Source: Roseburia rectibacter
GTDB taxonomy: Bacteria > Bacillota > Clostridia > Lachnospirales > Lachnospiraceae
NCBI RefSeq assembly: GCF_014287515.2
Contig: NZ_CP092473.1
Location: forward strand, 3,003,001-3,067,000
DNA: 64,000 nucleotides
Direction: 5' to 3'
Shown: positions 53,934-63,229 of the stretch, piece after piece
Position numbering within the stretch: the first letter of the stretch is position 1
Layout: every line of letters starts with the position of its first letter
Made by a program: the position numbers and the translations under genes
Notes under the pieces: generated by a model
Database searches by the model: none
Seen by the model: only the letters and a program-made list of their open reading frames with translations
What the model was told of the DNA's origin: nothing

Positions 53934-55211
53934 TTATTCTGCCTCATCAATCGCTTTTCCGATATCATGACGCATATATTTATTGGCAAAGCTGACCCAC
54001 TCGGTTGCCTCATAGGCTTTCTTTCTTGCCTCTTTCAGATCGGCTCCGGTTGCCGTGATACCGAGCACACGTCCGCCGTTTGTGACGATATCGCCATTCT
54101 CATCAAATTTCGTTCCGGCATGGAAGCAGAAATAGTCATCTTTTCCATCAAATTTTTCAAGACCACTGATCTTAAATCCTTTTTCATAAGATACCGGGTA
54201 TCCATCCGATGCTAAAACCACGCAGACTGCTGCATTATCCTCAAACCGCAGGTCAATGGTATCTAACTTACCATCTACACAGGCTTCCATTACATCAATG
54301 ATATCATTTTTCATACGTGGAAGTACGACCTGTGCTTCCGGATCACCGAATCTCGCATTATACTCTAACACTTTCGGTCCATCCTCTGTCAGCATCAATC
54401 CAAAGAAAATAACGCCGGTAAACGGTCTTCCCTCTGCGGCCATGGCATCCACGGTTGCCTGATAAATGTATTTCTGACAGAAATCATCCACTTCTTTCGT
54501 GTAAAAAGGACTTGGTGAAAAGTTTCCCATTCCTCCGGTATTTAATCCCTGATCACCGTCTTTTGCGCGTTTGTGATCCTGTGCAGAAGACATGATCTTT
54601 ATCGTCTTTCCATCCACAAAAGATAAAACAGACACTTCACGTCCTGTCATAAATTCTTCCACGACCATGGTATTTCCGGCAGTTCCGAACTTTTTATCCT
54701 CCATGATCTCTTTGACACCAGCTTTTGCTTCCTCTAAGGTATTACAAATCAAAACACCTTTACCAAGCGCCAACCCGTCAGCTTTTAATACGATTGGCAT
54801 CTTTGCTGTCTCTAAATAAGCAAGTGCCTCCTCTGCTGAAGTAAAGTTTTCATAAGCCGCTGTCGGAATATTATATTTTTTCATGAGATCTTTTGAGAAT
54901 GCCTTAGAGCCCTCTAAAATAGCTGCATTCTTACGAGGTCCAAATACCTTTAATCCCTCTGCTTCAAAAACATCCACAATACCACCAACCAGTGGATCAT
55001 CCATTCCAACGATCGTAAAATCAATGGCATGCTCTTTTGCAAAAGCCACAAGTTTATCAAACTCCATGGCACCGATCGGTACACACTCTGCAAGGGCCGC
55101 AATTCCGGCATTTCCCGGAGCGCAGTAAATTTTATCGACACGCGGGCTTTTTGCCACACTTGTCACGATTGCATGTTCACGTCCACCGCTTCCAACTACT
55201 AATACTTTCAT
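53934..55211 (-). CDS. purD: Phosphoribosylamine-glycine ligase
   Basis: A 425-residue ATP-grasp enzyme that makes glycinamide ribonucleotide, step two of purine synthesis. The start MKVLVVGSGGREHAI is diagnostic; further motifs are DGLALGKGVLICN, GREVSVLSFVDG, QDHKRAKDGDQGLNTGGMG and YNARFGDPEAQVVLPR. Length is normal. Last of the purE-M-N-D series, 94 bp after purN. Confidence 0.96.
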   Translation of the reverse strand: MKVLVVGSGGREHAIVTSVAKSPRVDKIYCAPGNAGIAALAECVPIGAMEFDKLVAFAKEHAIDFTIVGMDDPLVGGIVDVFEAEGLKVFGPRKNAAILEGSKAFSKDLMKKYNIPTAAYENFTSAEEALAYLETAKMPIVLKADGLALGKGVLICNTLEEAKAGVKEIMEDKKFGTAGNTMVVEEFMTGREVSVLSFVDGKTIKIMSSAQDHKRAKDGDQGLNTGGMGNFSPSPFYTKEVDDFCQKYIYQATVDAMAAEGRPFTGVIFFGLMLTEDGPKVLEYNARFGDPEAQVVLPRMKNDIIDVMEACVDGKLDTIDLRFEDNAAVCVVLASDGYPVSYEKGFKISGLEKFDGKDDYFCFHAGTKFDENGDIVTNGGRVLGITATGADLKEARKKAYEATEWVSFANKYMRHDIGKAIDEAE

Positions 55212-55305
55212 TCTCCGTCGCTCCTTACTCTTTTATGATACACTTTGTTTCATTTATCTCACTGCCACTTCATGAATCCATTTTATCGGTCTGATATTCC
55301 ATTAT

Positions 55306-55932
55306 TTACTCTGCAATGATCACATGACCATCTTTCACGGATACCTTCCCGTTTGCGATCAGATCGATCGCTTTCGGAAGGATCACCCACTCTGCCTGTT
55401 CCATAACACGACGCTGCAATACTTCCGGGGTATCACCCTGCTTTACCTCAACTGCCTTCTGTAAAATGATAGGTCCTGTATCTGTCCCCTCATCCACAAA
55501 ATGTACCGTTGCACCGGTTACTTTTACGCCACGGGTAAGCACACCTTCATGCACTTTTAATCCATAAAACCCTTTTCCACAAAAAGACGGAATCAGGGAT
55601 GGATGAATATTCACAATGCGGTTTTCGTATTCTTTTATCATCATTTCTGGCAATACTACAAGAAATCCTGCGAGCACGACGAGATCCACATTGTAAGAAT
55701 TTAATTTTTCAAGGAATGCCTGATTAAAAGCCTCCCTGCTTTCAAAATCTTTCGGTGAGATACACAATGCTTCGATTCCATGTGCCCTCGCACGTTCTAA
55801 TGCATAGGCATTTACATTATTGCTGATGACAACCGAAATACATGCATTTGTTATTTTTCCTGCACTGATTGCATCTATGATCGCCTGAAGATTTGTTCCT
55901 CCACCGGATACTAAGACTGCCAGTTTTAGCAT
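55306..55932 (-). CDS. purN: Phosphoribosylglycinamide formyltransferase
   Basis: A 208-residue folate-dependent enzyme that formylates GAR with 10-formyl-THF. Motifs: VLVSGGGTNLQAII at the N-terminus and NIHPSLIPSFCGKGFYG with catalytic Asn/His, then VHFVDEGTDTGPII. It overlaps the purM end by 7 bp, so translation is coupled. Its cofactor is supplied by the folD/fchA type of folate enzymes found at the window start. Confidence 0.95.
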   Translation of the reverse strand: MLKLAVLVSGGGTNLQAIIDAISAGKITNACISVVISNNVNAYALERARAHGIEALCISPKDFESREAFNQAFLEKLNSYNVDLVVLAGFLVVLPEMMIKEYENRIVNIHPSLIPSFCGKGFYGLKVHEGVLTRGVKVTGATVHFVDEGTDTGPIILQKAVEVKQGDTPEVLQRRVMEQAEWVILPKAIDLIANGKVSVKDGHVIIAE

Positions 55933-56951
55933 AAGGTTACTCCTTTTTCACCATCTTTGATCTCGCCAACCACATATGGTGTCTCGCCTGCTGCTTTGAT
56001 TGCTTCCATAGTCTTATCCACATCAGCAGGATCTACTGCAAGTACCATACCAAGTCCCATATTGTAGGTATTGTACATCATTTTTTCTTCGACCTGTCCT
56101 TTTTCTGCCATCAGTTTAAAGATAGCCGGAACCTCATAGCTGTCTTTGCGGATCATGGCATGTTTTCCCTCCGGCAGCATTCTCGGAACATTCTCATAGA
56201 AACCGCCACCTGTAATATGGCTGCATGCTTTGACACGTACTCCCGCTTCTTTGACGCTGCGCAGTGCTTTTACATAAATTCTTGTAGGTACAAGCAATGC
56301 CTCTCCAAGCGTTTTTCCTAATTCATCATAATATGTATTGAGACTCTCTTTTGTCATTTCAAAGATTTTTCTGACAAGGGAAAAACCGTTAGAATGTACA
56401 CCGGAGGATGCCATACCGATCAGTACGTCTCCTGCCTTTAAGTCGGCACCTGTGATAATGTCCTTTTCATCTACAACACCAACTGCAAATCCTGCAAGAT
56501 CATATTCATCTTCAGGCATCAGTCCCGGATGCTCTGCTGTCTCCCCACCGATCAAGGCTGCATCAGACTGTTTGCATCCCTCTGCCACACCACTTACGAT
56601 AGATGCGATCTTTTCCGGATAGTTCTTTCCACATGCAATATAATCAAGGAAAAATAAAGGTTCGCCGCCTGCACATGCGATATCGTTGACACACATTGCA
56701 ACACAGTCAATTCCGATCGTATCATGTTTGTCCATAAGAAACGCAAGTTTTATTTTGGTACCTACACCGTCTGTTCCGGATACTAAGGTAGGTTTCTCCA
56801 TGTTTTTGAATTTTTCCATGGAAAATGCACCGGAAAATCCGCCAAGGCCTGTCAGAACCTCTGGTCTCATGGTTCCCTGTACATATTTTTTCATCAGTTC
56901 CACTGATTTGTATCCTGCTTCGATATCAACACCGGAATTTTTGTAATCCAT
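55926..56951 (-). CDS. purM: Phosphoribosylformylglycinamidine cyclo-ligase
   Basis: A 341-residue AIR synthetase. Recognisable pieces are YKNSGVDIEAGYKSVELMKK, VSGTDGVGTKIKLAF, CVAMCVNDIACAGGEPLFFL, IGGETAEHPG and ITGGGFYENVPRMLP. The length is usual. It follows purE by 111 bp and overlaps purN. Confidence 0.96.
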   Translation of the reverse strand: MDYKNSGVDIEAGYKSVELMKKYVQGTMRPEVLTGLGGFSGAFSMEKFKNMEKPTLVSGTDGVGTKIKLAFLMDKHDTIGIDCVAMCVNDIACAGGEPLFFLDYIACGKNYPEKIASIVSGVAEGCKQSDAALIGGETAEHPGLMPEDEYDLAGFAVGVVDEKDIITGADLKAGDVLIGMASSGVHSNGFSLVRKIFEMTKESLNTYYDELGKTLGEALLVPTRIYVKALRSVKEAGVRVKACSHITGGGFYENVPRMLPEGKHAMIRKDSYEVPAIFKLMAEKGQVEEKMMYNTYNMGLGMVLAVDPADVDKTMEAIKAAGETPYVVGEIKDGEKGVTLC

Positions 56952-57062
56952 TTACTTTTCCTCCTGAATCTGTTGTTTACATGTTCATTTTTTGTATCGT
57001 CTGTCCGTCTCTGCTGTCATGTGTTTTATTCAGAATAATACATTTATCATTATCTGCTTCTT

Positions 57063-57563
57063 TTAGTAATTCTTATAGCCGACTTCCTGTAATCTGGCAT
57101 CTTTCGCCTGAACCTGCTCTTTTAACTCTTTCGAATATTCTTTTAATTTCGCAAGCAGTGCCTCATCTGATGTAGCAAGGATCTTTGCTGCAAGCAGACC
57201 TGCATTTGCTCCACCGTTGATTGCTACGGTTGCAACCGGAATACCGGATGGCATCTGAACGATCGAGTATAAAGAATCTCTTCCACCAAGCGATGTGGTA
57301 TGCATTGGGATACCAATGACCGGCATCGGAAAAATCGCTGCACACATACCCGGTAAATGTGCTGCCATTCCTGCACCTGCAATGATCACCTTAAAACCTT
57401 TTGTTTCCGCACTTTTTGCATATTCAAAAAATACATCCGGCTCTCTGTGCGCAGAGATGATCGTCATCTCATAATCAATTCCAAGCTTATCTAAAATATC
57501 TGCAGCTTTTGCCATAACCGGCATATCTGAATCGCTGCCCATTACAATACCAACTTTTGCCAT
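57063..57563 (-). CDS. purE: N5-carboxyaminoimidazole ribonucleotide mutase
   Basis: A 166-residue class I PurE that rearranges N5-CAIR to CAIR. Motifs: GIVMGSDSDMPVM, ISAHREPD and IAGAGMAAHLPGM, then MPSGIPVATVAINGG. First gene of the purE-M-N-D group. No purK is in the window. I looked for a purine riboswitch in the leader and saw none; a promoter lies upstream. Confidence 0.96.
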   Translation of the reverse strand: MAKVGIVMGSDSDMPVMAKAADILDKLGIDYEMTIISAHREPDVFFEYAKSAETKGFKVIIAGAGMAAHLPGMCAAIFPMPVIGIPMHTTSLGGRDSLYSIVQMPSGIPVATVAINGGANAGLLAAKILATSDEALLAKLKEYSKELKEQVQAKDARLQEVGYKNY

Positions 57564-57618
57564 AATCGTGCTCCTTCCAGATTCCTACAGTATCAAATCT
57601 CCACTGTTATCTATGTGT

Positions 57619-57648
57619 ATTGTAACTGTCATTCTTTTAGAAGTCCAA
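57619..57648 (-). promoter_or_regulatory. Promoter of the pur group
   Basis: TTGGAC (57648-57643), 18-bp spacer, TACAAT (57624-57619) on the minus strand, about 56 bp before purE. Confidence 0.55.
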
Positions 57649-57741
57649 TTAATATTTATTATTTTATTTATTAAATAATCTTATATATTATCTTATTTAT
57701 TTCTGAAGCAGGACTCCAGCTTATTTTTAACAATCCTGTTT

Positions 57742-59775
57742 TTATAAAAGCGGCCCATTCAGCTGCTCTGTTCCGGCTAAGACAAATTTGCCATCTGCAA
57801 TGATATCTTCTGTACTGCCATCTTTTCTTATCACTGTGATCTTGTCAAGCTCATCATATGGGATCGTAATATCTGTATGACAATTTAAATACGCTTTTTC
57901 TACGGACTCTTTTCTCTGTGCAGATACACTATTTTCCCTTGCAACGATCGCTTTTCCATCCGGGTTATAGGAAATGTTGTCCTCCTCATGACTGTAACAG
58001 GTATCTCCCACTGCAAAATGTGGTCCTGTTTTCTCCGCGATCAGAATCGGCAGCTTATCTGCGATCTGATAATCTCTCGCCATTCGGTATGCTGTCGTAT
58101 TCGTCCCAATCGCAAATTCCCCCATCGGCAATGTATCATGATGTTTCAGGACATTATCACGGATATATTTTTTATTTTCCGCCTCATCCTTAAAATTCGT
58201 GCAGGTATAGGATTCTACCATACCATCCTTAAACCGGATCTCTAAATTCTCATAATTAAGTCCGTTTAAATATACCTGTCCGACAAATAATGTTCCCGTG
58301 GTCTTTTCTAGTACCGGTGAAGTAAATACCTCTCCCACCGGAATATTGACATCTGCCACACAGTTTTCAAATGCAGTCTCCTTTGACGGATCTTTTAATT
58401 TCCAGATATTTACATATAAATCTGTTTTGTTTTTTCCTTTTCCTGTGATGTGTACCTGATCTGCTGTATCTAAAACATCAATGATCTTCTGCTGAATTGT
58501 CTGGTATAATTTGTAATCTAACGTATTTAATTTTACAGTCTCAGCAAAAATCTCTTCAAAGCGTTCTCCTATCTCCGGTATCGGGTATGCGATGATCGTA
58601 AAACTGCGTTCTTCGCCCTTGATATATTCATTGATCATCTGCCCTGCCATATTCATCTCATAAACGCACAGTTTCTGCTGTTTTTCGTTATATTTCACTG
58701 CACACTCTTTATTTTCCGGTGAAAACGGTTCTTCCCCGAACACTTCAATAACTGCCGGGCCTGCATGACCTGCCGCCATTTTTTTCTCTTCCTCGAAATA
58801 ATTTTTTCTTGCCTCCAAACAGCGTTCCACATATGCTTTATCCAGATAAAGCGCACGGTCTTCCCTGTGGTCATAGTCAAACTGTTTGTTTGGTGAAGTT
58901 GCCGTTGCAAGCATGGTCGGCTTTAAATTCATTTTTTCAAAATTATGCACCGCTGCACGGACCATACGCTCAAAACCGATCGGATAACGCAACTGGACAG
59001 TCTGCTTTTTGCCAAGATCTTTGCCTGTCACCTCAAATCCGATCCGGTAACCTTCTGTATAGGTGTCTGCCATCGCCTGGATCTCTTCATCAGTCATTTT
59101 ATTTAAAAATGCTGCGATCTGTTTTTCATTTTCTCCAATATATACACCGTATCGATACAGATAGCGCAGATCCGTAAGATCTGCATTCATCACAATATCC
59201 GTCTCAAAATCTTCCGCTGGATCAATCAGCCTGCGCAGGCTTCTTTCATAAAAAATCTCACTGTAATCATGGAAAAACCAGTACAGATCCTGCTGCACTG
59301 CCGACTTCTCCGGAGCATCTTTTTCTTCTCCATTCTCAAAACGGTTATAAATTTCTACAAACAGCTCCATCTGGATCGTAAGCTGCATCAGATCTCCACG
59401 AAACGCTGCACCAATCTCCCTTCTTACGTAAGCAAAATAAGCACAGAGCAACTGCCCAAACTCTTCTCCTAATATTTTCACAGCATAGTCCGGATTCGCA
59501 TAGCTTGTCTGATATGAAGCTCCAAGTATATCCTCATAGAATCCCAGATTACATTCTTCTGCTTCTTTTAAACTCCGCTTTTGAATCGCATCATCTGCCC
59601 ACAGATCGTAAACAGCCGCCTGTTTCTGCAGTAACTGTGCTGTCTGTCTGAAATATTCTTTATATTTTTCTTCGGTCTCCGGCTTTTCTTCGATCTCTGC
59701 GATCCGCTCACGCACCAGCGCAAAACGCTCCTCTGCAAGTTCGTTGGATTCTTTATATAATTCTTTATACAACAT
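57742..59775 (-). CDS. M29 family aminopeptidase
   Basis: A 677-residue protein whose C-terminal half (from about residue 315) matches thermophilic-type metallo-aminopeptidases (family M29): NIPVGEVFTSPV with the first Glu ligand, MGEFAIGTNTTAYRM, ILIAEKTGPHFAVGDTCYSH with Glu, His and Asp ligands. The N-terminal 300 residues are helical and acidic and longer than in the classical ~410-residue enzymes. The start at 59775 follows GGAGGT; the upstream frame overlaps the HD gene stop. Intracellular peptide degradation is the likely role. Confidence 0.83.
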   Translation of the reverse strand: MLYKELYKESNELAEERFALVRERIAEIEEKPETEEKYKEYFRQTAQLLQKQAAVYDLWADDAIQKRSLKEAEECNLGFYEDILGASYQTSYANPDYAVKILGEEFGQLLCAYFAYVRREIGAAFRGDLMQLTIQMELFVEIYNRFENGEEKDAPEKSAVQQDLYWFFHDYSEIFYERSLRRLIDPAEDFETDIVMNADLTDLRYLYRYGVYIGENEKQIAAFLNKMTDEEIQAMADTYTEGYRIGFEVTGKDLGKKQTVQLRYPIGFERMVRAAVHNFEKMNLKPTMLATATSPNKQFDYDHREDRALYLDKAYVERCLEARKNYFEEEKKMAAGHAGPAVIEVFGEEPFSPENKECAVKYNEKQQKLCVYEMNMAGQMINEYIKGEERSFTIIAYPIPEIGERFEEIFAETVKLNTLDYKLYQTIQQKIIDVLDTADQVHITGKGKNKTDLYVNIWKLKDPSKETAFENCVADVNIPVGEVFTSPVLEKTTGTLFVGQVYLNGLNYENLEIRFKDGMVESYTCTNFKDEAENKKYIRDNVLKHHDTLPMGEFAIGTNTTAYRMARDYQIADKLPILIAEKTGPHFAVGDTCYSHEEDNISYNPDGKAIVARENSVSAQRKESVEKAYLNCHTDITIPYDELDKITVIRKDGSTEDIIADGKFVLAGTEQLNGPLL

Positions 59776-59804
59776 TAAGTTAAAACCTCCACAACAAAAT
59801 TCTA

Positions 59805-60392
59805 TCACTCATCAATCAGTTTTCCATACTTCGCATTTTTTTCGATCAATGACTTTGCATACTCCCAGATACGCTCAGAGCCCTCATGCACTCTCTCATC
59901 TCTTTTAAGTACCTGAGACTTTTTCACACCATGTTCTTCCCATGAGATACCACCCGATGCATCATTTAAAAATAATGGCTGCACCTTATCTAACATATTG
60001 GCAAACTTTGATTCCGGTGTCTCCATAGCCTCAAACTCATCCCACAGACCGCGGTATTCCTTCTTCTGTGTTTCCGGGAGTAATCCAAAGATCCTGTCTG
60101 CCGCTTTTAATTCGCGCTCCCGCTTTGTCTTATTGCCCTCCGTATCATATGCGTAGGTATCTCCGGCATCGATTTCTATGACATCATGAAGAAGTACCAT
60201 TTTCATGGTTTTTAATACATCAATCGGCTCATTCGCGTAATCAGCAAGCACAAACGCCATCAGTGCCAGATGCCAGGAATGTTCTGCATCATTTTCTTTT
60301 CTGCTCCCATCGCTTAAGTACGTCTGTCTTGTAATCTTTTTTATTTTATCCAGTTCCATAATAAATGAAATCTGTTTTTCAAAATCTGTCAT
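59805..60392 (-). CDS. HD domain phosphohydrolase
   Basis: A 195-residue HD-domain protein of the YfbR/HD_3 type. Metal-binding residues are visible in ENDAEHSWHLALMAFVLAD, VLLHDVIEIDAGDTYAYD and the later Asp in FANMLDKVQPLF. Relatives are 5'-deoxynucleotidases or other nucleotide phosphohydrolases. The ATG at 60392 has GGAG 6 nt upstream and is preferred over 60404. It precedes the aminopeptidase gene by about 30 bp. Confidence 0.85.
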   Translation of the reverse strand: MTDFEKQISFIMELDKIKKITRQTYLSDGSRKENDAEHSWHLALMAFVLADYANEPIDVLKTMKMVLLHDVIEIDAGDTYAYDTEGNKTKRERELKAADRIFGLLPETQKKEYRGLWDEFEAMETPESKFANMLDKVQPLFLNDASGGISWEEHGVKKSQVLKRDERVHEGSERIWEYAKSLIEKNAKYGKLIDE

Positions 60393-60484
60393 TTGAATCT
60401 CCATTTCTTTTATAAATGAATGTCCTATTCTGAGTCATTATAAATTATCAAAATATATCACGTTGTAATCTATCACATTGTGAT

Positions 60485-60811
60485 TTACAGCAAAAATCCA
60501 ACCACATATAATGCCACCCATGCACCAACTGCAAGAAAAGAACATATCGTCGCAAGGTAAGGAAAAAAACGATAAGAATTTTCCTCTCTTAAACTTAAGA
60601 CAGCATTAAATAATGCGACCACACCGACTAACATGGACGATACTCCTGCACTTCCAAGATACATACTGCCGTTTCCTCTGTTTTGAAAAGAACAGACAAT
60701 AACAGCAACAAGAACTGCTAAAGAAATAACTGACAGCATCCATGCAATAACTCCCCTTTTTGACTGCTTTTTGTCTGTGAATTTATATCCTCTTTTATGC
60801 TTTTTATGCAT
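60485..60811 (-). CDS. Small membrane protein (DUF6142-like)
   Basis: A 108-residue protein with a basic N-terminus (MHKKHKRGYKFTDKKQSKRG) and three membrane helices. It resembles Lachnospiraceae proteins I associate with DUF6142, function unknown; that name is from memory. The start at 60811 has GAGG about 9 nt upstream; longer in-frame starts exist (60862). It is transcribed toward the HD gene and may share its transcript. Confidence 0.65.
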   Translation of the reverse strand: MHKKHKRGYKFTDKKQSKRGVIAWMLSVISLAVLVAVIVCSFQNRGNGSMYLGSAGVSSMLVGVVALFNAVLSLREENSYRFFPYLATICSFLAVGAWVALYVVGFLL

Positions 60812-61054
60812 CCTATTTATCCTCATTTTCACACTTTTTATCCATGTGTCTGACAGGCACATATTTTTATCCTAAATCTTCCATGCCGTTCTCAAATATC
60901 ATTTTCCTGCCGACATTCTTTTATTATACAAAAACATATCTTTTTATGCAACCTGTCCGGCAGTCATATTGTTCTTGCACTCCAAGTAAAAAGCGTTTAC
61001 TATAACAATAGATTTTAAAGATATTACCATGTAACCTGCAGGAGGATTTTATCA

Positions 61055-61867
61055 ATGAAAGTTTATGTATGTTTCCCTAAAGGAAAGGCGAAAGCACTGA
61101 CTATGAGCTACGATGACGGCAAAATCCAGGATGAGCGTCTTGTTTCTATTTTTAACCGTTACGGCATACGGGGAACTTTTAATTTAAATTATGGAATGAT
61201 CGATAAAGAAGGGCTTACTCCACCACGGATTAAAAGTTCACGTATCAATGAACTTTATACCGGACATGAAATTGCAACCCATACCATGACCCACCCGACC
61301 ATTGCACGCTGTCCGATGACGGAAGTTGCAGAAGAAATTTTAGCTGACCGGAAAGGTTTAGAACAGATCACCGGCCGCATTATCCGCGGACATGCTTATC
61401 CAAATGGTTCCTACAATGAAGACATCAAACAATTATTCCGCCAGCTTGGAATTGCCTATGCCCGTGTCGTAGAACCGGCAGCTGATTTTGCACTTCCAAC
61501 CGATCCGCTTGAATGGCACCCGACCTGTCATCATGACGCCCCGGATCTGATGGAAAAAGCTGAATTTTTTGCAGAATTTAAGAAAAAACAGTATTTAAAA
61601 TTAATGTATGTATGGGGTCACAGTTATGAATTTGACAATCATGATAACTGGAATGTAATTGAAGATTTCTGCGCATATATGGGTGGCAGGGATGATATCT
61701 GGTACGCAACCAACATCGAGATCATTGACTATATGGACGCTGCAAAACGTATCCTCTTTTCTGCAGACTGCAGGAGAGTTTACAATCCAAGTGCCCTCAG
61801 TGTATGGCTCGAAGTTGATGGCGATTCTGTGATAGAAGTAAAAAGCGGTACCTATCTGGAACTTTAA
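61055..61867 (+). CDS. Polysaccharide deacetylase family protein
   Basis: A 270-residue NodB-homology protein. Motif 1 is MSYDDGKIQDERL (Asp pair for catalysis and metal), motif 2 HTMTHP gives the metal-binding His pair, and RGHAYPNGSYN is close to motif 3. No signal peptide, so a cytosolic or unconventional substrate is likely. AGGAGG precedes the ATG. Its promoter area contains GTAAA-N5-TTTAC (61000s), which could be a regulator site. Its stop overlaps the convergent vanZ stop by 4 bp and no terminator lies between. Confidence 0.87.
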   Translation: MKVYVCFPKGKAKALTMSYDDGKIQDERLVSIFNRYGIRGTFNLNYGMIDKEGLTPPRIKSSRINELYTGHEIATHTMTHPTIARCPMTEVAEEILADRKGLEQITGRIIRGHAYPNGSYNEDIKQLFRQLGIAYARVVEPAADFALPTDPLEWHPTCHHDAPDLMEKAEFFAEFKKKQYLKLMYVWGHSYEFDNHDNWNVIEDFCAYMGGRDDIWYATNIEIIDYMDAAKRILFSADCRRVYNPSALSVWLEVDGDSVIEVKSGTYLEL

Positions 61868-62340
61868 TTATCATGCATCTTTCGCTCTGTGATCTTTCGC
61901 GTCAACTTTTTCACCAGATCATAGATAAGAAATCCAAACAATCCCCCAATCGTATTTAAGATCAGGTCGTCTACATCCAGACTTCCAACCTTAAATACCA
62001 GTTGCAGTATTTCCACGACAAGACTTAATTCAAAACTGTAAAGAACCGTATACCACATTTTTCTGCACCGTTCATAATAGATCGGCAAAAATGTTCCAAA
62101 TGGCATAAACGCAATAATATTGCCGGCAAGGTTCAAAACTACTGCATAAGTGCCAAGAGCTTTACGATAACGGATAAATCGCATAATTTCTTTGAATGGA
62201 ACAAGGTTATAGTGATATGCTCTTTCACTATAAGTTCGTCCCATTTCTTCTGAAAAAAATAAAAAATAAAATAACACTTCAAAGTAAACAGTGAACAATA
62301 CGCCGGCAATCAGCCGGCGTCTTTTTTTTCTGTCATCCAT
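61864..62340 (-). CDS. VanZ family membrane protein
   Basis: A 158-residue protein with four to five membrane helices. The VanZ pattern shows in YHYNLVPFKEIMRFIRYR, NLAGNIIAFMPFGTFLPI and VDDLILNTIGGLFGFLIY. VanZ of vancomycin-resistance elements gives low-level teicoplanin resistance, but most chromosomal homologues have unknown roles. The start at 62340 lies 4 nt after the pyrE stop codon; longer frames overlap pyrE. Its early codons form a plus-strand terminator-like hairpin (separate entry). Confidence 0.83.
   Translation of the reverse strand: MDDRKKRRRLIAGVLFTVYFEVLFYFLFFSEEMGRTYSERAYHYNLVPFKEIMRFIRYRKALGTYAVVLNLAGNIIAFMPFGTFLPIYYERCRKMWYTVLYSFELSLVVEILQLVFKVGSLDVDDLILNTIGGLFGFLIYDLVKKLTRKITERKMHDN
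62300..62329 (+). terminator. Terminator-like hairpin antisense to vanZ start
   Basis: ACGCCGGC (62300-62307), 5-nt loop, complement (62313-62320), then C and eight T on the plus strand. It is inside the first codons of the minus-strand vanZ gene and would stop plus-strand transcripts from the deacetylase gene. Confidence 0.65.
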
Positions 62341-62344
62341 CGAT

Positions 62345-63025
62345 TTATTTACATCCATACTGTTCATAGTATGCATCAATTGCTTTTTTTATCTCATCAT
62401 TAATGACAATTTTGCCCTGACACTCCTTATTGTAAAGATGTTCCACGACCTCTTCCATCGTTACAATCGCATTTGTCGGAAAACCATAAGTCTCTCGGAT
62501 TTCATCAAGTGCACTCATTTTACCGCCAAGTCCCATTTCCATACGGTTTAAAGAAACCATCAGACCAACGATCTCAACATTTGCAGCTCCTCTTACTTTC
62601 GGAACTGTCTCCTCCATGGATTTACCGGATGTTGTAACATCCTCGATCATGACAACACGGTCACCGTCTTTTAAACTGCTTCCAAGGAAACTTCCCTTAT
62701 CTGCTCCGTGGTCTTTTTCTTCTTTTCTATCCGAACAGTAACGGACTTCTTTTCCATACAATTTGCTGAATGCAACTGCTGTTACAACACTGATCGGGAT
62801 TCCCTTGTATGCCGGTCCGAATAATACATCAAAATCATCTCCATACTTCTCATGGATCGCCTTTGCGTAATACTCACCAAGACGCATTAACTGTGAACCT
62901 GTCACATAAGCTCCTGCATTCATAAAAAATGGGGATTTACGTCCACTCTTTAATGTAAACTCTCCAAATTTGAGCACATCACTCTCAACCATAAACTCGA
63001 TAAATTCCTGCTTGTACTGTTCCAT
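62345..63025 (-). CDS. pyrE: Orotate phosphoribosyltransferase
   Basis: A 226-residue PRTase that makes orotidine-5'-phosphate from orotate and PRPP. Motifs: KFGEFTLKSGRKSPFF near the N-terminus, FGPAYKGIPISV, and the PRPP loop VVMIEDVTTSGKSM. The start at 63025 follows AGGAGGT 10 nt upstream; an open frame to 63094 would add 23 residues not typical of the family. No other pyr genes are nearby. Confidence 0.94.
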   Translation of the reverse strand: MEQYKQEFIEFMVESDVLKFGEFTLKSGRKSPFFMNAGAYVTGSQLMRLGEYYAKAIHEKYGDDFDVLFGPAYKGIPISVVTAVAFSKLYGKEVRYCSDRKEEKDHGADKGSFLGSSLKDGDRVVMIEDVTTSGKSMEETVPKVRGAANVEIVGLMVSLNRMEMGLGGKMSALDEIRETYGFPTNAIVTMEEVVEHLYNKECQGKIVINDEIKKAIDAYYEQYGCK

Positions 63026-63229
63026 TTTATCTACGACCTCCTGTTTAACTTCCTGAATATCGATTGTTTGCACCTGATTCTCTCGTGTCTTCACAATTAT
63101 TTTTATACTATCATAAGTGTCTTAGAATCTCAATCTCTTTTAACTTCATTTTTTAACCTGTAGAAAAAACATTAGAATTTTTATCAGACAAGACCCTATT
63201 TTAAATCTTCTGTTTCATAACATATCTGT

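Noticed and set aside
57564..57741. Purine riboswitch in front of purE
   Set aside because: The conserved junction pieces of the purine aptamer are absent; only an ordinary promoter is visible.
60990..61010. CcpA (cre) site upstream of the deacetylase gene
   Set aside because: Only the right half fits the cre consensus; the left half does not, so it is not called as a feature.
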